64,000 nt of DNA, from the NCBI RefSeq assembly GCF_021191635.1, contig NZ_JAIWPR010000019.1, positions 1 to 64,000 of the forward strand, given 5' to 3'. The notes below the pieces were generated by a model, which saw nothing but the letters and a program-made list of their open reading frames with translations, was not told the DNA's origin and did not search any database. The position numbers were made by a program, and so were the translations under genes. Of the stretch, positions 17,308 to 28,106 are shown in pieces; position 1 is the first letter of the stretch; each line of letters begins with the position of its first letter. Source of the stretch: Alterluteimonas quercicellularis. GTDB taxonomy: Bacteria; Pseudomonadota; Gammaproteobacteria; Xanthomonadales; Xanthomonadaceae.

Positions 17308-17530
17308 CGGCGGCCAGAGGGCGGACGAAGTACCGCCGTTCCTGCGAGCATTGGTAGTGGTTCTGTAGCGATCCGGCGATCGTATGACGCATCGTTCGCC
17401 CGTCCCGGCAACAAGGGGCCGATCGTTCGTGTTCGCGCGACGGCGATAGCGGCGGCCGACGATTCATCCGACCTGCCGTCGTGCCCCCTTCGCTGTTCAC
17501 TCGCGGCAGATGTTCCCTTCGGCCGCGCCC
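17308..17530. other. Intergenic debris
   Basis: About 220 bases between the two pseudogene blocks. I see no gene, no hairpin with a U-run and no insertion-sequence ends. Confidence 0.4.
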
Positions 17531-17820
17531 GGGAATGGCCGGTATGCCCCGCCTGCTGCGTCCGTCCTGACGCCCTGCATCGGCGTGTGCATGCTCGACG
17601 AGTGCGAGCTATGCCAGCGCTGTTCTAGGGAGATCGACCAGATCGCGCTGGGGCCGATGGGAGATGCGTAGCGGGCGCGGTACCTGGACGTTGTGGTGCC
17701 CGGGCGCGAGGCGCAACTCGTATGAGCGAGACGGCGACGATGCTGGACGCCATCGTGGGCGGCTACCCCCGGGCCAAGGCTGGAACCGCGAGGGCCGAGA
17801 CTTGCCGCGGTAACGAGTTC
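17531..17820 (+). pseudogene. Degraded duplicate of the DUF1289-Nudix gene pair
   Basis: This block aligns with 18321-18600, which holds the intact DUF1289 gene and the start of the Nudix gene. The copy has lost one base just after its ATG (ATGCCCC against ATGACCCC), has a TAG at 17669-17671 in place of GAG, and its promoter -10 box TAGAAT has become GGGAAT. The second frame still begins with ATG at 17722 (MSETATMLDAIV) but diverges within about 15 residues from the Nudix protein. Both genes in the copy are inactive. Confidence 0.85.
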
Positions 17821-17923
17821 GATCGCGAACCGCTCCAAGATGGCGTACTGACCGACGCCGGCATGGTGTTCGCGCGCACCAATGTGCATGCTGGGATGCG
17901 ATCGCGCAGAAGAAGGATGAACG

Positions 17924-18271
17924 ATGTCGTGGGAGTCTGTTTCGTTCGCGCTGATGGGAATCGGCGTGTTGACGATGCTGTGCCCGGCGCTGGTCGTGAT
18001 CCCGGTGCTGCTGCTGTTGAGGGGGCGCCTGCAGCGGGTGGTCAGGCCCCGGCGCTACTGGATCGGGCTCGGCGTGCAGGCATCGTCGGTCGCCGGCTTC
18101 GCGGCCATGCTGCTGGCCTTGAAGATCTTCGCTGGTGAGGCGGGATCGGCCGCGAGCTTCATGGCGCTGATATCGGCGCCCGTCTGGTGGGTGCTATGCC
18201 TGACCGGGCTGGTGATCGGCCTGACCGGGGCGCGGCCTGACGCGAGAGATTCGGGCGACGCCGCAGCCTGA
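17924..18271 (+). CDS. Small membrane protein, unknown
   Basis: 115 residues, ATG at 17924 after AGAAGGA. Three hydrophobic helices are visible: about 8-28 (MGIGVLTMLCPALVVIPVLL), 48-68 (GVQASSVAGFAAMLLALKI) and 80-100 (FMALISAPVWWVLCLTGLVI), separated by a basic loop (RGRLQRVVRPRRYW). It sits between the decayed and intact DUF1289-Nudix copies, so it entered with, or during, that rearrangement. No family recognised; the ribosome site and hydrophobic pattern support a real gene. Confidence 0.6.
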   Translation: MSWESVSFALMGIGVLTMLCPALVVIPVLLLLRGRLQRVVRPRRYWIGLGVQASSVAGFAAMLLALKIFAGEAGSAASFMALISAPVWWVLCLTGLVIGLTGARPDARDSGDAAA

Positions 18272-18333
18272 CGCGGGTCGGGGCACGGCTTGCGCGTCGC
18301 GTCGTTCATCCCCGCCGCCCTAGAATGGCCGGC

Positions 18334-18519
18334 ATGACCCCGCCCGCCGCGCCCGTCCTGACGCCCTGCATCGGCGTGTGCACGCTCGACGAGCGCGGGC
18401 TGTGCCACGGGTGCTTCCGGACGATCGACGAGATCGCGCGCTGGGGCCTGATGGGGGATGCGGAGCGGGCGCGCTACATGGACGAGGTGCTGCCCGAGCG
18501 CGAGGCGCGGCGGGCATGA
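18334..18519 (+). CDS. DUF1289 small cysteine-rich protein
   Basis: 61 residues with four cysteines at 12, 16, 24 and 27 (PCIGVC and LCHGCFRT), the signature of DUF1289, a probable metal-binding family of unknown function. A TAGAAT -10 box at 18322-18327 lies 6 bases before the ATG at 18334, suggesting a leaderless transcript; the in-frame ATG at 18325 overlaps that box and is less likely. The stop overlaps the Nudix start (ATGA), so the genes are translationally coupled. Confidence 0.88.
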   Translation: MTPPAAPVLTPCIGVCTLDERGLCHGCFRTIDEIARWGLMGDAERARYMDEVLPEREARRA

Positions 18520-19157
18520 GCGAGGCGACGATGCTGGACGCCATCGCGAGCGCGCTGCATCCGGTGCGGCGGCCGCCGCAGGGCGAGGGCTGGAACCTCG
18601 AGGAGGTCCAGGACCTGCTGCCGGGCGCCCGCGCGCGTGCGGATGCGGCGGTGCTGGTCGGGCTGGTGCCGCGCGCCGGGGGGCTGCAGGTGGTGCTGAC
18701 GCTGCGCAACGACGCGCTGCGGCACCACGCGGGACAGGTGAGCTTCCCCGGCGGCCGGGTGGAGCCGGAGGATTCCGACGCGCTCGCCGCGGCGTTGCGC
18801 GAGGCCGACGAGGAGATCGGGCTCGCGCCCATGCAGGCCCGCCCGCTGGGCTATCTCGATCCGCTGGTCACGGTGAGCGGCTTCCGGGTGCTGCCTGCGG
18901 TCGCCCGCATCGCCCCGGAGTTCGTGCCGCGCCCGGAGCCGGGCGAGGTGGCCGAGGTGTTCGAGGTGCCGCTGGCCTTCCTGCTCGCGGCCGACAGCCT
19001 GGAGCGCATCGCCATCGACTACGGCGGCCGGTCCCGCCAGATCCTCCAGTTCCGCAGCGATCCGCTGGTCACGCCACACCGCATCTGGGGGGCGACGGCC
19101 TCGATCCTGTTCAATCTGCGCGAACGACTGGCCGCGCCGCGGGAGGCTGCGGCATGA
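18516..19157 (+). CDS. Nudix hydrolase, CoA pyrophosphatase (NudL-like)
   Basis: 213 residues. The Nudix box appears as GGRVEPEDSD followed by ALREADEEIGL (about 79-103), preceded by the CoA-diphosphatase element LRNDALRHHAGQVSFPGG. NudL/PCD1-type enzymes cleave CoA and acyl-CoA to 3',5'-ADP and phosphopantetheine, clearing oxidised CoA. It overlaps DUF1289 upstream and the sulfurtransferase downstream by ATGA junctions, so the three genes form one coupled operon. Confidence 0.88.
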   Translation: MSEATMLDAIASALHPVRRPPQGEGWNLEEVQDLLPGARARADAAVLVGLVPRAGGLQVVLTLRNDALRHHAGQVSFPGGRVEPEDSDALAAALREADEEIGLAPMQARPLGYLDPLVTVSGFRVLPAVARIAPEFVPRPEPGEVAEVFEVPLAFLLAADSLERIAIDYGGRSRQILQFRSDPLVTPHRIWGATASILFNLRERLAAPREAAA

Positions 19158-20020
19158 GTGCGACGTGGCCGGTGCTGCTGGCGCCCGAGGCGCTGCATGC
19201 GCGGCTCGGCACGCCCGGGCTGGTGGTGGTGGACTGCCGATACGTGCTGTCCGATCCTGCGGCGGGCGAGCGCGCCTATGCGCAGGGGCACGTGCCCGGC
19301 GCGCACTACGCGCACCTGCACCGGGACCTGTCCGGGCCGCACCGGCCAGGCGGCGGCCGTCATCCCTGGCCCGACGCCGAGTCCTTTGCGCGGCGGCTGG
19401 CCGACTGGGGTGTGGAGGCGACGAGTCGCGTGGTGGCCTACGACGATGCCGACGGCGGGTTCGCCGCGCGGCTGTGGCATCTGCTGCGCGCGACGGGCCA
19501 TCGCGAGACGTCGGTGCTCGATGGCGGCTGGGCGGCGTGGCGAGGCCTGGGCCTTCCGGCGTCCGTGGAGACGCCCGCGCCCGTGGCGACACCGGTGCGC
19601 GCCGTGTCCTGGCGGGTGCCGCCGCTGGACGCGCCCGCCGTCCTGGCGCACCTCGATGGGGGCGGGCTGCTGATCGACGCGCGTGCGCCCGAGCGCTTCC
19701 GGGGCGAGGCCGAGCCGATCGACCCGGTCGCGGGCCACGTGCCGGGCGCGGTCAACCGGCCGCATGCGGCCAATCTGGCCGGCGATGGCCGCTTCAAGCC
19801 GGCGGCGGCCCTGCGCGAGGAATTCGACGCGCTGCTGGACGGGCGTTCGCCGGAGGAGGTCGCCGCGATGTGCGGTTCCGGCGTCTACGCCTGCCATCAC
19901 CTGCTGGCGATGGCGCATGCCGGGTTGGAGGGCGCGCGCCTCTATGCGGGTTCTTGGAGCGGCTGGATCGAGGATCCGTCGCGGCCGGTCGCGGTGGGCG
20001 ACGAAGCGCCTCGTCCGTAG
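19154..20020 (+). CDS. Rhodanese-type sulfurtransferase (SseA-like)
   Basis: 288 residues with two rhodanese domains (about 8-130 and 160-280). The N-terminal one has VDCRYVLSDPAAGERAY and the interdomain part GGWAAWRG; the C-terminal one carries the catalytic cysteine near residue 240 in the loop CGSGVYAC. Loops of the CGSGV type are typical of 3-mercaptopyruvate sulfurtransferases rather than thiosulfate rhodaneses. Cytoplasmic. Last gene of the DUF1289-Nudix operon; its TAG stop is supplied by the GTAG head of a palindromic repeat. Confidence 0.9.
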   Translation: MSATWPVLLAPEALHARLGTPGLVVVDCRYVLSDPAAGERAYAQGHVPGAHYAHLHRDLSGPHRPGGGRHPWPDAESFARRLADWGVEATSRVVAYDDADGGFAARLWHLLRATGHRETSVLDGGWAAWRGLGLPASVETPAPVATPVRAVSWRVPPLDAPAVLAHLDGGGLLIDARAPERFRGEAEPIDPVAGHVPGAVNRPHAANLAGDGRFKPAAALREEFDALLDGRSPEEVAAMCGSGVYACHHLLAMAHAGLEGARLYAGSWSGWIEDPSRPVAVGDEAPRP

Positions 20021-20081
20021 GAGCGCGCTCGCGCGCGACCGGGGCGAGGGGAAGCGTTGTCGCGCGCAAGCGCGCTCCTGC
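20017..20081. repeat. GTAG-headed REP-like pair 1
   Basis: Two inverted copies of an imperfect palindrome (GTAGGAGCGCGCTCGCGCGC and, reversed, GCGCGCAAGCGCGCTCCTGC) separated by a short spacer. The head supplies the sulfurtransferase stop codon. It lies between convergent genes, where such elements usually act as bidirectional hairpins or mRNA 3'-end stabilisers. The form resembles the GTAG (SMAG) REPs described in Stenotrophomonas. Confidence 0.8.
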
Positions 20082-20100
20082 CGGGATCGGGGCGGCGGCC

Positions 20101-20862
20101 TCAGCCCTTGCCGAGCCGCGCCACCAGGGCGTGCAGCGCGGCCTGGGTATCGGGGCTGCGCCAGCTCTCGAGCATGCGATCGAGATCGATCGAGGCCGGG
20201 GCCAGCGCCTCCACGAGGTCGGCGCGCGCCAGCGCGCGGGTGGCCAGCATCGGCGCGCGCGGCAGGCGCGCCAGCGCCTGCAGGTGGGCGAGCGCGCGCG
20301 TGGTTACCTCGTCGATGCCGGCCAGCTCGTCGACCAGCCCGATGGCCAGGGCCCGCTCGGCCTCGACCATCGCGCCGGAAACGGCCAGGCGCTCGGCCTC
20401 GCGCCGGCCCACCGTCCGCTGCAGCAGCTGCAGGATGCCGACCGGCAGGGCCAGGCCGACCTGGGTCTCGTTGAGGCCGATGGCGAACGGACCGCTGGCC
20501 ATGATCCGCAGGTCGCAGCACAGCGCGAGCACGCAGCCGCCGGCGGGCGCATGGCCGGCGATGGCCGCGGCGACCGGCACCGGGCAGGCGGCCAGCGCGC
20601 GCGCGGCCTCGAAGAAGGTCTCCCAGGCCGCGCGCAGGGCGGCCGCATCGTCCTGGATCGAGAGCAGGTGGGGCACGTCCAGGCCGGCCGAGAACACCTT
20701 GGGGCCGCCGGCCAGCACGAGACCGTCGGCGCCGGCGGAGACGCTGCGCGCGATGGCCTCGGGCAGGGCGCGGCAGAGCGCGGGGTCGAGTGCGTTGACC
20801 GGTGGCCGCGCCAGGCGCAGTTCGTGGATGCCGTCGTGGACGAAGGTGTCGATCAGCGCCAT
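20101..20862 (-). CDS. Delta3,delta2-enoyl-CoA isomerase (crotonase family, ECI1-like)
   Basis: 253 residues. Although of the crotonase fold, the first hydratase glutamate is replaced by Val111 in APAGGCVLALCCD. The second acid is kept as E132 in IGLNETQVGLALP. These two segments closely follow the pattern of mitochondrial-type ECI1 isomerases, which use one glutamate to shift a double bond during oxidation of unsaturated fatty acids. The hydratase at 206-988 keeps both residues, so the two genes are functionally distinct. Convergent with the sulfurtransferase gene; divergent from the copper chaperone gene. Confidence 0.82.
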   Translation of the reverse strand: MALIDTFVHDGIHELRLARPPVNALDPALCRALPEAIARSVSAGADGLVLAGGPKVFSAGLDVPHLLSIQDDAAALRAAWETFFEAARALAACPVPVAAAIAGHAPAGGCVLALCCDLRIMASGPFAIGLNETQVGLALPVGILQLLQRTVGRREAERLAVSGAMVEAERALAIGLVDELAGIDEVTTRALAHLQALARLPRAPMLATRALARADLVEALAPASIDLDRMLESWRSPDTQAALHALVARLGKG

Positions 20863-20896
20863 GGCGGGGCTCGGCGGGCTCGGATGGGCGTGCGGG

Positions 20897-20902
20897 TATC
20901 AT
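20897..20902 (+). promoter_or_regulatory. -10 box for the copper chaperone gene
   Basis: TATCAT ends 6 bases before the ATG at 20909, which would place the transcription start at or within a base or two of the start codon (leaderless). No strong -35 is visible. Confidence 0.5.
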
Positions 20903-20908
20903 ACGGGC

Positions 20909-21361
20909 ATGAAGACCGTGCTTCCGTTCGCCGCGGCGCTGCTGGCGGCCGCGATGGCCGCGTCGTCGCCGGCCCGGGCCGACGACGGCTGCCTGCCCGA
21001 GATCCACGACGCCTGGCTGCGCCAGCCGCCGATGGCGATGCCGATGCTGGCGGGCTTCGCCCGCATCGAGAACGGCTGCGGGCGCCCGCTGGCGGTGGTG
21101 TCCGCGCACAGCGAGGCCTTCGGCAGCGTGGAGCTGCACGAGACCACCGTGGTCGACGGCGTGAGCCGGATGCGCGCGATGCCGCGCCTGGCGCTGGCGC
21201 CGGGCGCCTCCGTGGAACTGAAGCCAGGCGGCCTGCACCTGATGCTGATGCGACCGGCCGCGGCGCTGGCGCCGGGCGATGCGGTGCCGGTCAGCCTGCG
21301 GCTGGAGGACGGGCGCAGCGTGGAGGCGCGGTTCGAGGTTCGCGCGGCGACGTCGCGCTGA
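20909..21361 (+). CDS. Periplasmic copper chaperone PCu(A)C
   Basis: 150 residues with a signal peptide cleaved near residue 24 (ASSPARADDG). The copper site of the PCu(A)C family is present: a His in ELHETTVVDGVSRM, with a Met in the following RAMP, and the C-terminal pair in PGGLHLMLM. These proteins carry Cu(I) to the CuA centre of cytochrome oxidase or buffer periplasmic copper. Start chosen at the ATG just after the -10 box. Its 3' end overlaps a convergent secreted ORF. Confidence 0.9.
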   Translation: MKTVLPFAAALLAAAMAASSPARADDGCLPEIHDAWLRQPPMAMPMLAGFARIENGCGRPLAVVSAHSEAFGSVELHETTVVDGVSRMRAMPRLALAPGASVELKPGGLHLMLMRPAAALAPGDAVPVSLRLEDGRSVEARFEVRAATSR

Positions 21362-21596
21362 CCGTGCAGCGGCCGGGCCGGCGATCGGCGTAGGCGCACG
21401 AGACCGCAAGCCGCGGCGTCGCCGGTTCGTGCGCGGACGCGTCGCAGGCGAGCGCCGCCGGCCAGGCCGCAGCTGGCAGGCGCGCCGCCACCGTGTCGGC
21501 CAGGGCCGCCGGTCGCGATGCGGGCGTCCAGCCGGCGAGCTGCAGCGCAAGCCACAGGGTGCAGGCCAGCATGCCGGCGATGGGTCCGGGTCGCAT
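21291..21596 (-). CDS. Small secreted hypothetical protein, convergent with the copper chaperone
   Basis: 101 residues from an ATG at 21596 that follows a near-perfect Shine-Dalgarno (TAAGGAGG, complement of 21602-21609), the main evidence that it is real. Residues 1-30 form a signal peptide or membrane anchor (MLACTLWLALQLAGWTPASR). The rest is Ala/Pro/Arg-rich with three cysteines. The frame overlaps the 3' end of the copper chaperone gene by 71 bases, so the final 20-25 residues are constrained by the other strand. A DUF2946-like copper accessory would fit the location but is not demonstrated. Confidence 0.5.
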   Translation of the reverse strand: MRPGPIAGMLACTLWLALQLAGWTPASRPAALADTVAARLPAAAWPAALACDASAHEPATPRLAVSCAYADRRPGRCTVSATSPREPRTAPPRCARPPAAG

Positions 21597-21609
21597 CGTC
21601 GCCTCCTTA

Positions 21610-21897
21610 CATGTCCGTCGCGCGGTGGCGCGTCCGGCGGGCGCGGTGGATGCGCCCATGCGGAAGTTGGATGCGCCGGAGGCGCGAAGGGTTTAGGCGG
21701 CTTTCCGACGCGTTCGGAGATTTCGCGAACCGGGGACGGTTCCCGGGCAGTCGGCGGGGCGCCGGGCCGGCCACGTCTGGACGGTTCGGGGGGAAGGGCC
21801 TTGTCCGGACCCCGCCCACGGACGAGGATGGCCGGATGTGGAGCGCATGCCCGCCGTGCCTTTAAACCTTTCCGCGGAGGGGCGCATCCAACCGGTC
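21610..21897. other. Intergenic region before the ECF sigma gene
   Basis: About 290 bases holding upstream signals for the minus-strand secreted ORF and for the ECF sigma operon. A GC-rich inverted repeat occurs around 21740-21752 (GGGACGGTTCCCGG). No confident promoter could be assigned. The open frames across it are short and conflicting. Confidence 0.4.
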
Positions 21898-22476
21898 ATG
21901 TTCGATGCTTCCGCAACGCTGCAGGCGGTTCCGACCGGCGCCCTTCACGGCGCCGACGACGATGCGCTGGCGCGCGCCGCCGCGAGCGGCGACCGGCGCG
22001 CCTACGAGTCGATCTACCGACGCCACGCGCCGCGCCTGTACGCGCTGGTCTGGCGCATCTGCGGGCGGCACGAGGCCCGTGCCCAGGACGTGCTGCAGGA
22101 GACCTTCCTGCGGGCCTGGCGCGCGTTGCCCGGTTTCCGCTTCGAGAGCGCGCTGGGCACCTGGCTGCAGCGCCTGGCGGTCAACGCGGCGCTGATGGAG
22201 GTGCGCGGGCGCAGCGGCCGGGACGACCGCGACGACGGCGACGATGCGCTCGAGACGCTGCCCGGCGCGGCGCGCTGCGTGGGCACCGGCATGGACCTGG
22301 AGCGCGCGATCGCCACGCTGCCGCCGCGCGCGCGCGCGGTGCTGGTGCTGTACGAGATCGAGGGCTGGACCCACCAGGAGATCGCCGAGGAACTCGGCAT
22401 GGCCGTCGGCAGCTCGAAGGCGCAGTTGCATCGCGCCCGCGGCCTGCTGCGCGAATGGCTCGGAGACCCCGCATGA
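21898..22476 (+). CDS. ECF-family RNA polymerase sigma factor
   Basis: 192 residues. Region 2 is seen in DRRAYESIYRRHAPRLYALV and AQDVLQETFLRAWRAL (the VLQETF motif), and region 4 in LPPRARAVLVLYEIEGWTHQEIAEELGMAVG. It redirects RNA polymerase to envelope or stress promoters. Start taken at 21898; an in-frame ATG at 21838 would add 20 residues and cannot be excluded. Translationally coupled (ATGA) to the putative anti-sigma gene downstream. Confidence 0.9.
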   Translation: MFDASATLQAVPTGALHGADDDALARAAASGDRRAYESIYRRHAPRLYALVWRICGRHEARAQDVLQETFLRAWRALPGFRFESALGTWLQRLAVNAALMEVRGRSGRDDRDDGDDALETLPGAARCVGTGMDLERAIATLPPRARAVLVLYEIEGWTHQEIAEELGMAVGSSKAQLHRARGLLREWLGDPA

Positions 22477-22973
22477 ACGAACACGACGATGCACTGAGCG
22501 CGCGGCTGCGCGCGCTGCCGCGGGAGATGGTCCCGCCGGCGCAGGCCTGGGAGGCGGTCTCGCGCGGGCTGGACGCCGCCGCGACGCCGGCGCCGCGGCC
22601 TTGGCGCGGCCGGCGGCGCCTGCTGGCGGGCGCGGGCATGGCGCTCGCGGCGACGCTGGCCGGGGTCGCGGTGCTGCCGCGCCTGTTGTCGCCGCTGCCG
22701 GCGCCGGAACCGGAGCCCTCGCAGCTCCGGGTCCAGGCCGACGCGATGGCGCAGCAGTACCGGGTCGCGCTGCAGTCGCTGCCGGCGGCCGCGCCCGCGC
22801 CCGAGGTGGCGCCGGCGCTCGCCGAGCTGGACCGCAGCGCGGCGGAGATCCACGCCGCGCTGGACGAGAGCCCGGGCTCGGCCTTCCTGATCGGCCAGCT
22901 GCAGCGCACCTACGCCAAGCGTCTCGAACTCACCCGGCAGGTCGCGCGCGACGCGGCGTTCGCCTCTTCCTGA
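22473..22973 (+). CDS. Putative anti-sigma factor, single-pass membrane protein
   Basis: 166 residues. A cytoplasmic N-terminus of about 40 residues is followed by a basic stretch (RPWRGRRRLL), a membrane helix at about 50-70 (GAGMALAATLAGVAVLPRLL), and a Pro/Glu-rich then helical periplasmic domain. Position and overlap with the ECF gene and the topology argue for an anti-sigma factor. The zinc-binding HxxxCxxC of ZAS anti-sigmas is absent, so it would be of another class. Confidence 0.7.
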   Translation: MNEHDDALSARLRALPREMVPPAQAWEAVSRGLDAAATPAPRPWRGRRRLLAGAGMALAATLAGVAVLPRLLSPLPAPEPEPSQLRVQADAMAQQYRVALQSLPAAAPAPEVAPALAELDRSAAEIHAALDESPGSAFLIGQLQRTYAKRLELTRQVARDAAFASS

Positions 22974-22985
22974 AGGAGCCGTCCC

Positions 22986-23894
22986 ATGAAGACCCATTCG
23001 ACATCGATCCGCAGCCGCTTGGCCGTCGCCGCGCTGCTGGCCTTCGGGCTGCTGTCCGCGTCGGCGCTGCAGGCGCAGACCCGCGTCGACGAGCGCCGGC
23101 CGCTCGCCGCTGGCGGCCGCGTGGAGGTGGAGAACATCGCCGGCAGCGTCCGCGTGCGCGGCTGGGACCGCGACGAGGTGACCGTCACCGGTACGCTGGG
23201 CAGCGGGCAGCGCCTGAACGTGGACGCCAGCCGCAACCGCGTGCACGTGCAGGTGATCTATCCGCAGGGCCGCTCGTCCTCGGGCGCCGATCTCGAGATC
23301 CGGGTGCCGAAGGGCGCCGAGCTGGAGGCGACCACCGTCAGCGCCGATCTCGACGTCGCCGAGGTCGACCTGCGCAGCCTGCGGGCGAAGACCGTCAGCG
23401 GGCGCCTGCAGGCCGCGGGGCGCGCCGGCGAGGCGACGCTGGGCACGGTGAGCGGCGACCTGCGTTCGCGCCTGGCTTCGGCCCGCCTCGGCGTGGAGAC
23501 CGTCAGCGGCGATGTGACCGTGGGCGGCGGCACCGGCGGCGAGGTACAGGCGAAGACGGTGTCGGGCGACCTGTCCCTCGACCTCGGCCGGGTGGAGCGG
23601 CTGGGCGCCGAATCGGTGTCCGGCGGCCTGGACGTGCGGGTGACGGGGCTGGCGCCGGGCGGGCGGATCGCGATGGAGAGCGTGAGCGGGCGCGCCGGCC
23701 TGCGGCTGCCCGCCAACGCTTCGGCCCGGCTGCGCATCGAGACCTTCAGCGGCAGCATCGATTCCGCCGCCGGCGAGGTGGAGCGCCCGCGGCACGGCCC
23801 GGGCCGCAGCCTGCGCACCCAGCTCGGCGGCGGCGATGGCGACGTGTCGATCGAGTCGCATTCGGGCAGCGTCCGGCTGGTGCTGGGCGGCTGA
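22986..23894 (+). CDS. Exported DUF4097 beta-repeat protein
   Basis: 302 residues, start after AAGGAGC. The signal peptide ends near residue 31 (SALQAQT). The rest is a repeating pattern of about 20 residues centred on VSGD/TVSG/SVSG motifs (AKTVSGRLQ, LGTVSGDLRS, VETVSGDVTV), the DUF4097 (adhesin-like) right-handed beta-helix. Such proteins commonly accompany ECF/anti-sigma or two-component envelope-stress loci. Third gene of the ECF operon, 12 bp after the anti-sigma gene; a likely regulon output or ligand-sensing partner. Confidence 0.85.
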   Translation: MKTHSTSIRSRLAVAALLAFGLLSASALQAQTRVDERRPLAAGGRVEVENIAGSVRVRGWDRDEVTVTGTLGSGQRLNVDASRNRVHVQVIYPQGRSSSGADLEIRVPKGAELEATTVSADLDVAEVDLRSLRAKTVSGRLQAAGRAGEATLGTVSGDLRSRLASARLGVETVSGDVTVGGGTGGEVQAKTVSGDLSLDLGRVERLGAESVSGGLDVRVTGLAPGGRIAMESVSGRAGLRLPANASARLRIETFSGSIDSAAGEVERPRHGPGRSLRTQLGGGDGDVSIESHSGSVRLVLGG

Positions 23895-23975
23895 GCCGAA
23901 GAAGCATCGGGCGCGCGATCGGCTTGCCCAGCCGGCCGCGCGCGAACGCGGGGCGGTGCACGTCGGCTCGATTCT

Positions 23976-24054
23976 GTAGGAGCGCGCTCGTGCGCGACGC
24001 TTTCTTCCCGCCGAGCCCGCGGAGAAAGAACATCGCGCGCGAGCGCGCTCCTAC
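23976..24054. repeat. GTAG-headed REP-like pair 2
   Basis: Head-to-head copies: GTAGGAGCGCGCTCGTGCGC at the left and its complement ending CGCGCTCCTAC at the right, around a roughly 35-base spacer. Located between the convergent DUF4097 and thioesterase genes. Confidence 0.85.
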
Positions 24055-24067
24055 GAAGAGCGCCGCG

Positions 24068-24475
24068 CTAGCCGCCGGCGGCGCGCCGTACCGCGTCGGG
24101 CAGCGGGGTGGGGCGGCCGCTGGCGCGGTCGATCCAGACCATGACCACGTGGCCGTCGGCGTACAGCGGCGCGCCGTCGGCGCCGACGATGCGGTGCGAG
24201 AGCGTCACGCTGGTGGTGCCCAGCCGCTCGCAGCCCAGTTCGACCACCACGCCGGCGGGGTAGGGAATCGGCAGCCGGTAGTTCATCTGCACTGCGGCCA
24301 GCAGCGGCGCGGTGCGCTCGGTGACCCATTCCTGGCCGAGCGAATCGAACCAGCGGATCCGCGCCTCCTCCAGGTAGGTCATGAAGTTGGAGTTGTTGAC
24401 GTGGTTGAAGGCGTCGAGATCGCGCCAGCGCAGCTCGATCGGCAGGCGGAACAGCGGGGCGGGGGCGTCGCTCAT
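24068..24475 (-). CDS. Acyl-CoA thioesterase, hot-dog fold (4HBT/YbgC-like)
   Basis: 135 residues. The 4-hydroxybenzoyl-CoA thioesterase pattern is visible: RWRDLDAFNHVNNSNFMTYLEEARIRW, with Asp19 in the place of the catalytic aspartate, followed by the strand-rich core. It hydrolyses an acyl-CoA thioester in the cytoplasm; substrate unknown. It begins 13 bases after the uvrA stop on the same strand, so it is probably co-transcribed with uvrA. Confidence 0.85.
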   Translation of the reverse strand: MSDAPAPLFRLPIELRWRDLDAFNHVNNSNFMTYLEEARIRWFDSLGQEWVTERTAPLLAAVQMNYRLPIPYPAGVVVELGCERLGTTSVTLSHRIVGADGAPLYADGHVVMVWIDRASGRPTPLPDAVRRAAGG

Positions 24476-24488
24476 CGGGTCTCCTGCG

Positions 24489-27449
<2,961 letters not shown>

Positions 27450-27770
27450 CGGGTCGTGGATCCGGGTCGTCCCGGCTGGCCTGGCCGGGGAGGGGAGGGG
27501 GAACGGCCGGAGCCGGAGGCCAATCGGGCAGCCTACCGAGCCCCCGACGTGGGGGCAAACCCGGGATTCGCCAGGGCGGCCGGGGCGGTTCGGCAGGCTT
27601 GGGCGGGCCTGTCCGGCCCGATCCGGGCATGGTGCCGCGGCGGCGTCTCAGCCGGTGAGACCGGATCCGCGGCGGCTTGACCCTAAATCCCTGAAAGCAC
27701 TACAATTCCGCTTCTGTCCAGCCTCGATGCCGGGCAGCGACCACAATAACTACCAAAGGAAGCATTGGTC
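27450..27770. other. Divergent uvrA-rplU intergenic region
   Basis: 321 bases between divergent uvrA and rplU. The rplU side has a clear sigma-70-type promoter at 27677-27706. On the uvrA side I did not find a LexA-type palindrome or a convincing promoter. A GGCCTGGCCGGGG-type GC-rich stretch lies near 27480. Confidence 0.5.
27677..27706 (+). promoter_or_regulatory. rplU-rpmA promoter
   Basis: TTGACC (27677-27682), an 18-base spacer, then TACAAT (27701-27706). This is one of the best sigma-70-type promoters in the window, 65 bp upstream of the rplU start, as expected for a ribosomal protein operon. Confidence 0.8.
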
Positions 27771-28094
27771 ATGTACGCAGTCATCGTCACCGGCGGCAAG
27801 CAGTACCGCGTGATGGCGGGCGAGACCCTGCGCGTCGAGAAGCTCGATGTCGAAGCCGGTCAGGAGGTCACGTTCGACAACGTGCTCCTGCTGGGCGACG
27901 GCGAGGGCGTGAAGCTCGGCGACGCGCTCAAGGGTGCCACCGTCGCCGCCACCGTCAAGGCCCACGGCCGCGCCGACAAGGTCCGCATCATCAAGTTCCG
28001 CCGCCGCAAGCACCACATGAAGCGCCAGGGGCACCGGCAGCACTACACCGAAATCGAGATCACCGGGATCAACGGTTCCGGCGACAAGCAGTAA
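27771..28094 (+). CDS. rplU: 50S ribosomal protein L21
   Basis: 107 residues beginning [14 protein letters not shown], the canonical L21 start; the ATG at 27771 follows AAAGGAAG. The C-terminal [16 protein letters not shown] is the conserved basic rRNA-binding segment. First gene of rplU-rpmA, 12 bp before rpmA. Confidence 0.97.
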   Translation: MYAVIVTGGKQYRVMAGETLRVEKLDVEAGQEVTFDNVLLLGDGEGVKLGDALKGATVAATVKAHGRADKVRIIKFRRRKHHMKRQGHRQHYTEIEITGINGSGDKQ

Positions 28095-28106
28095 GGAGCA
28101 GCAGTC

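Noticed and set aside
17722..18138. Open frame beginning like the Nudix protein (138 codons)
   Set aside because: Only the first dozen residues match Nudix; the rest overlaps the membrane protein gene in another frame.
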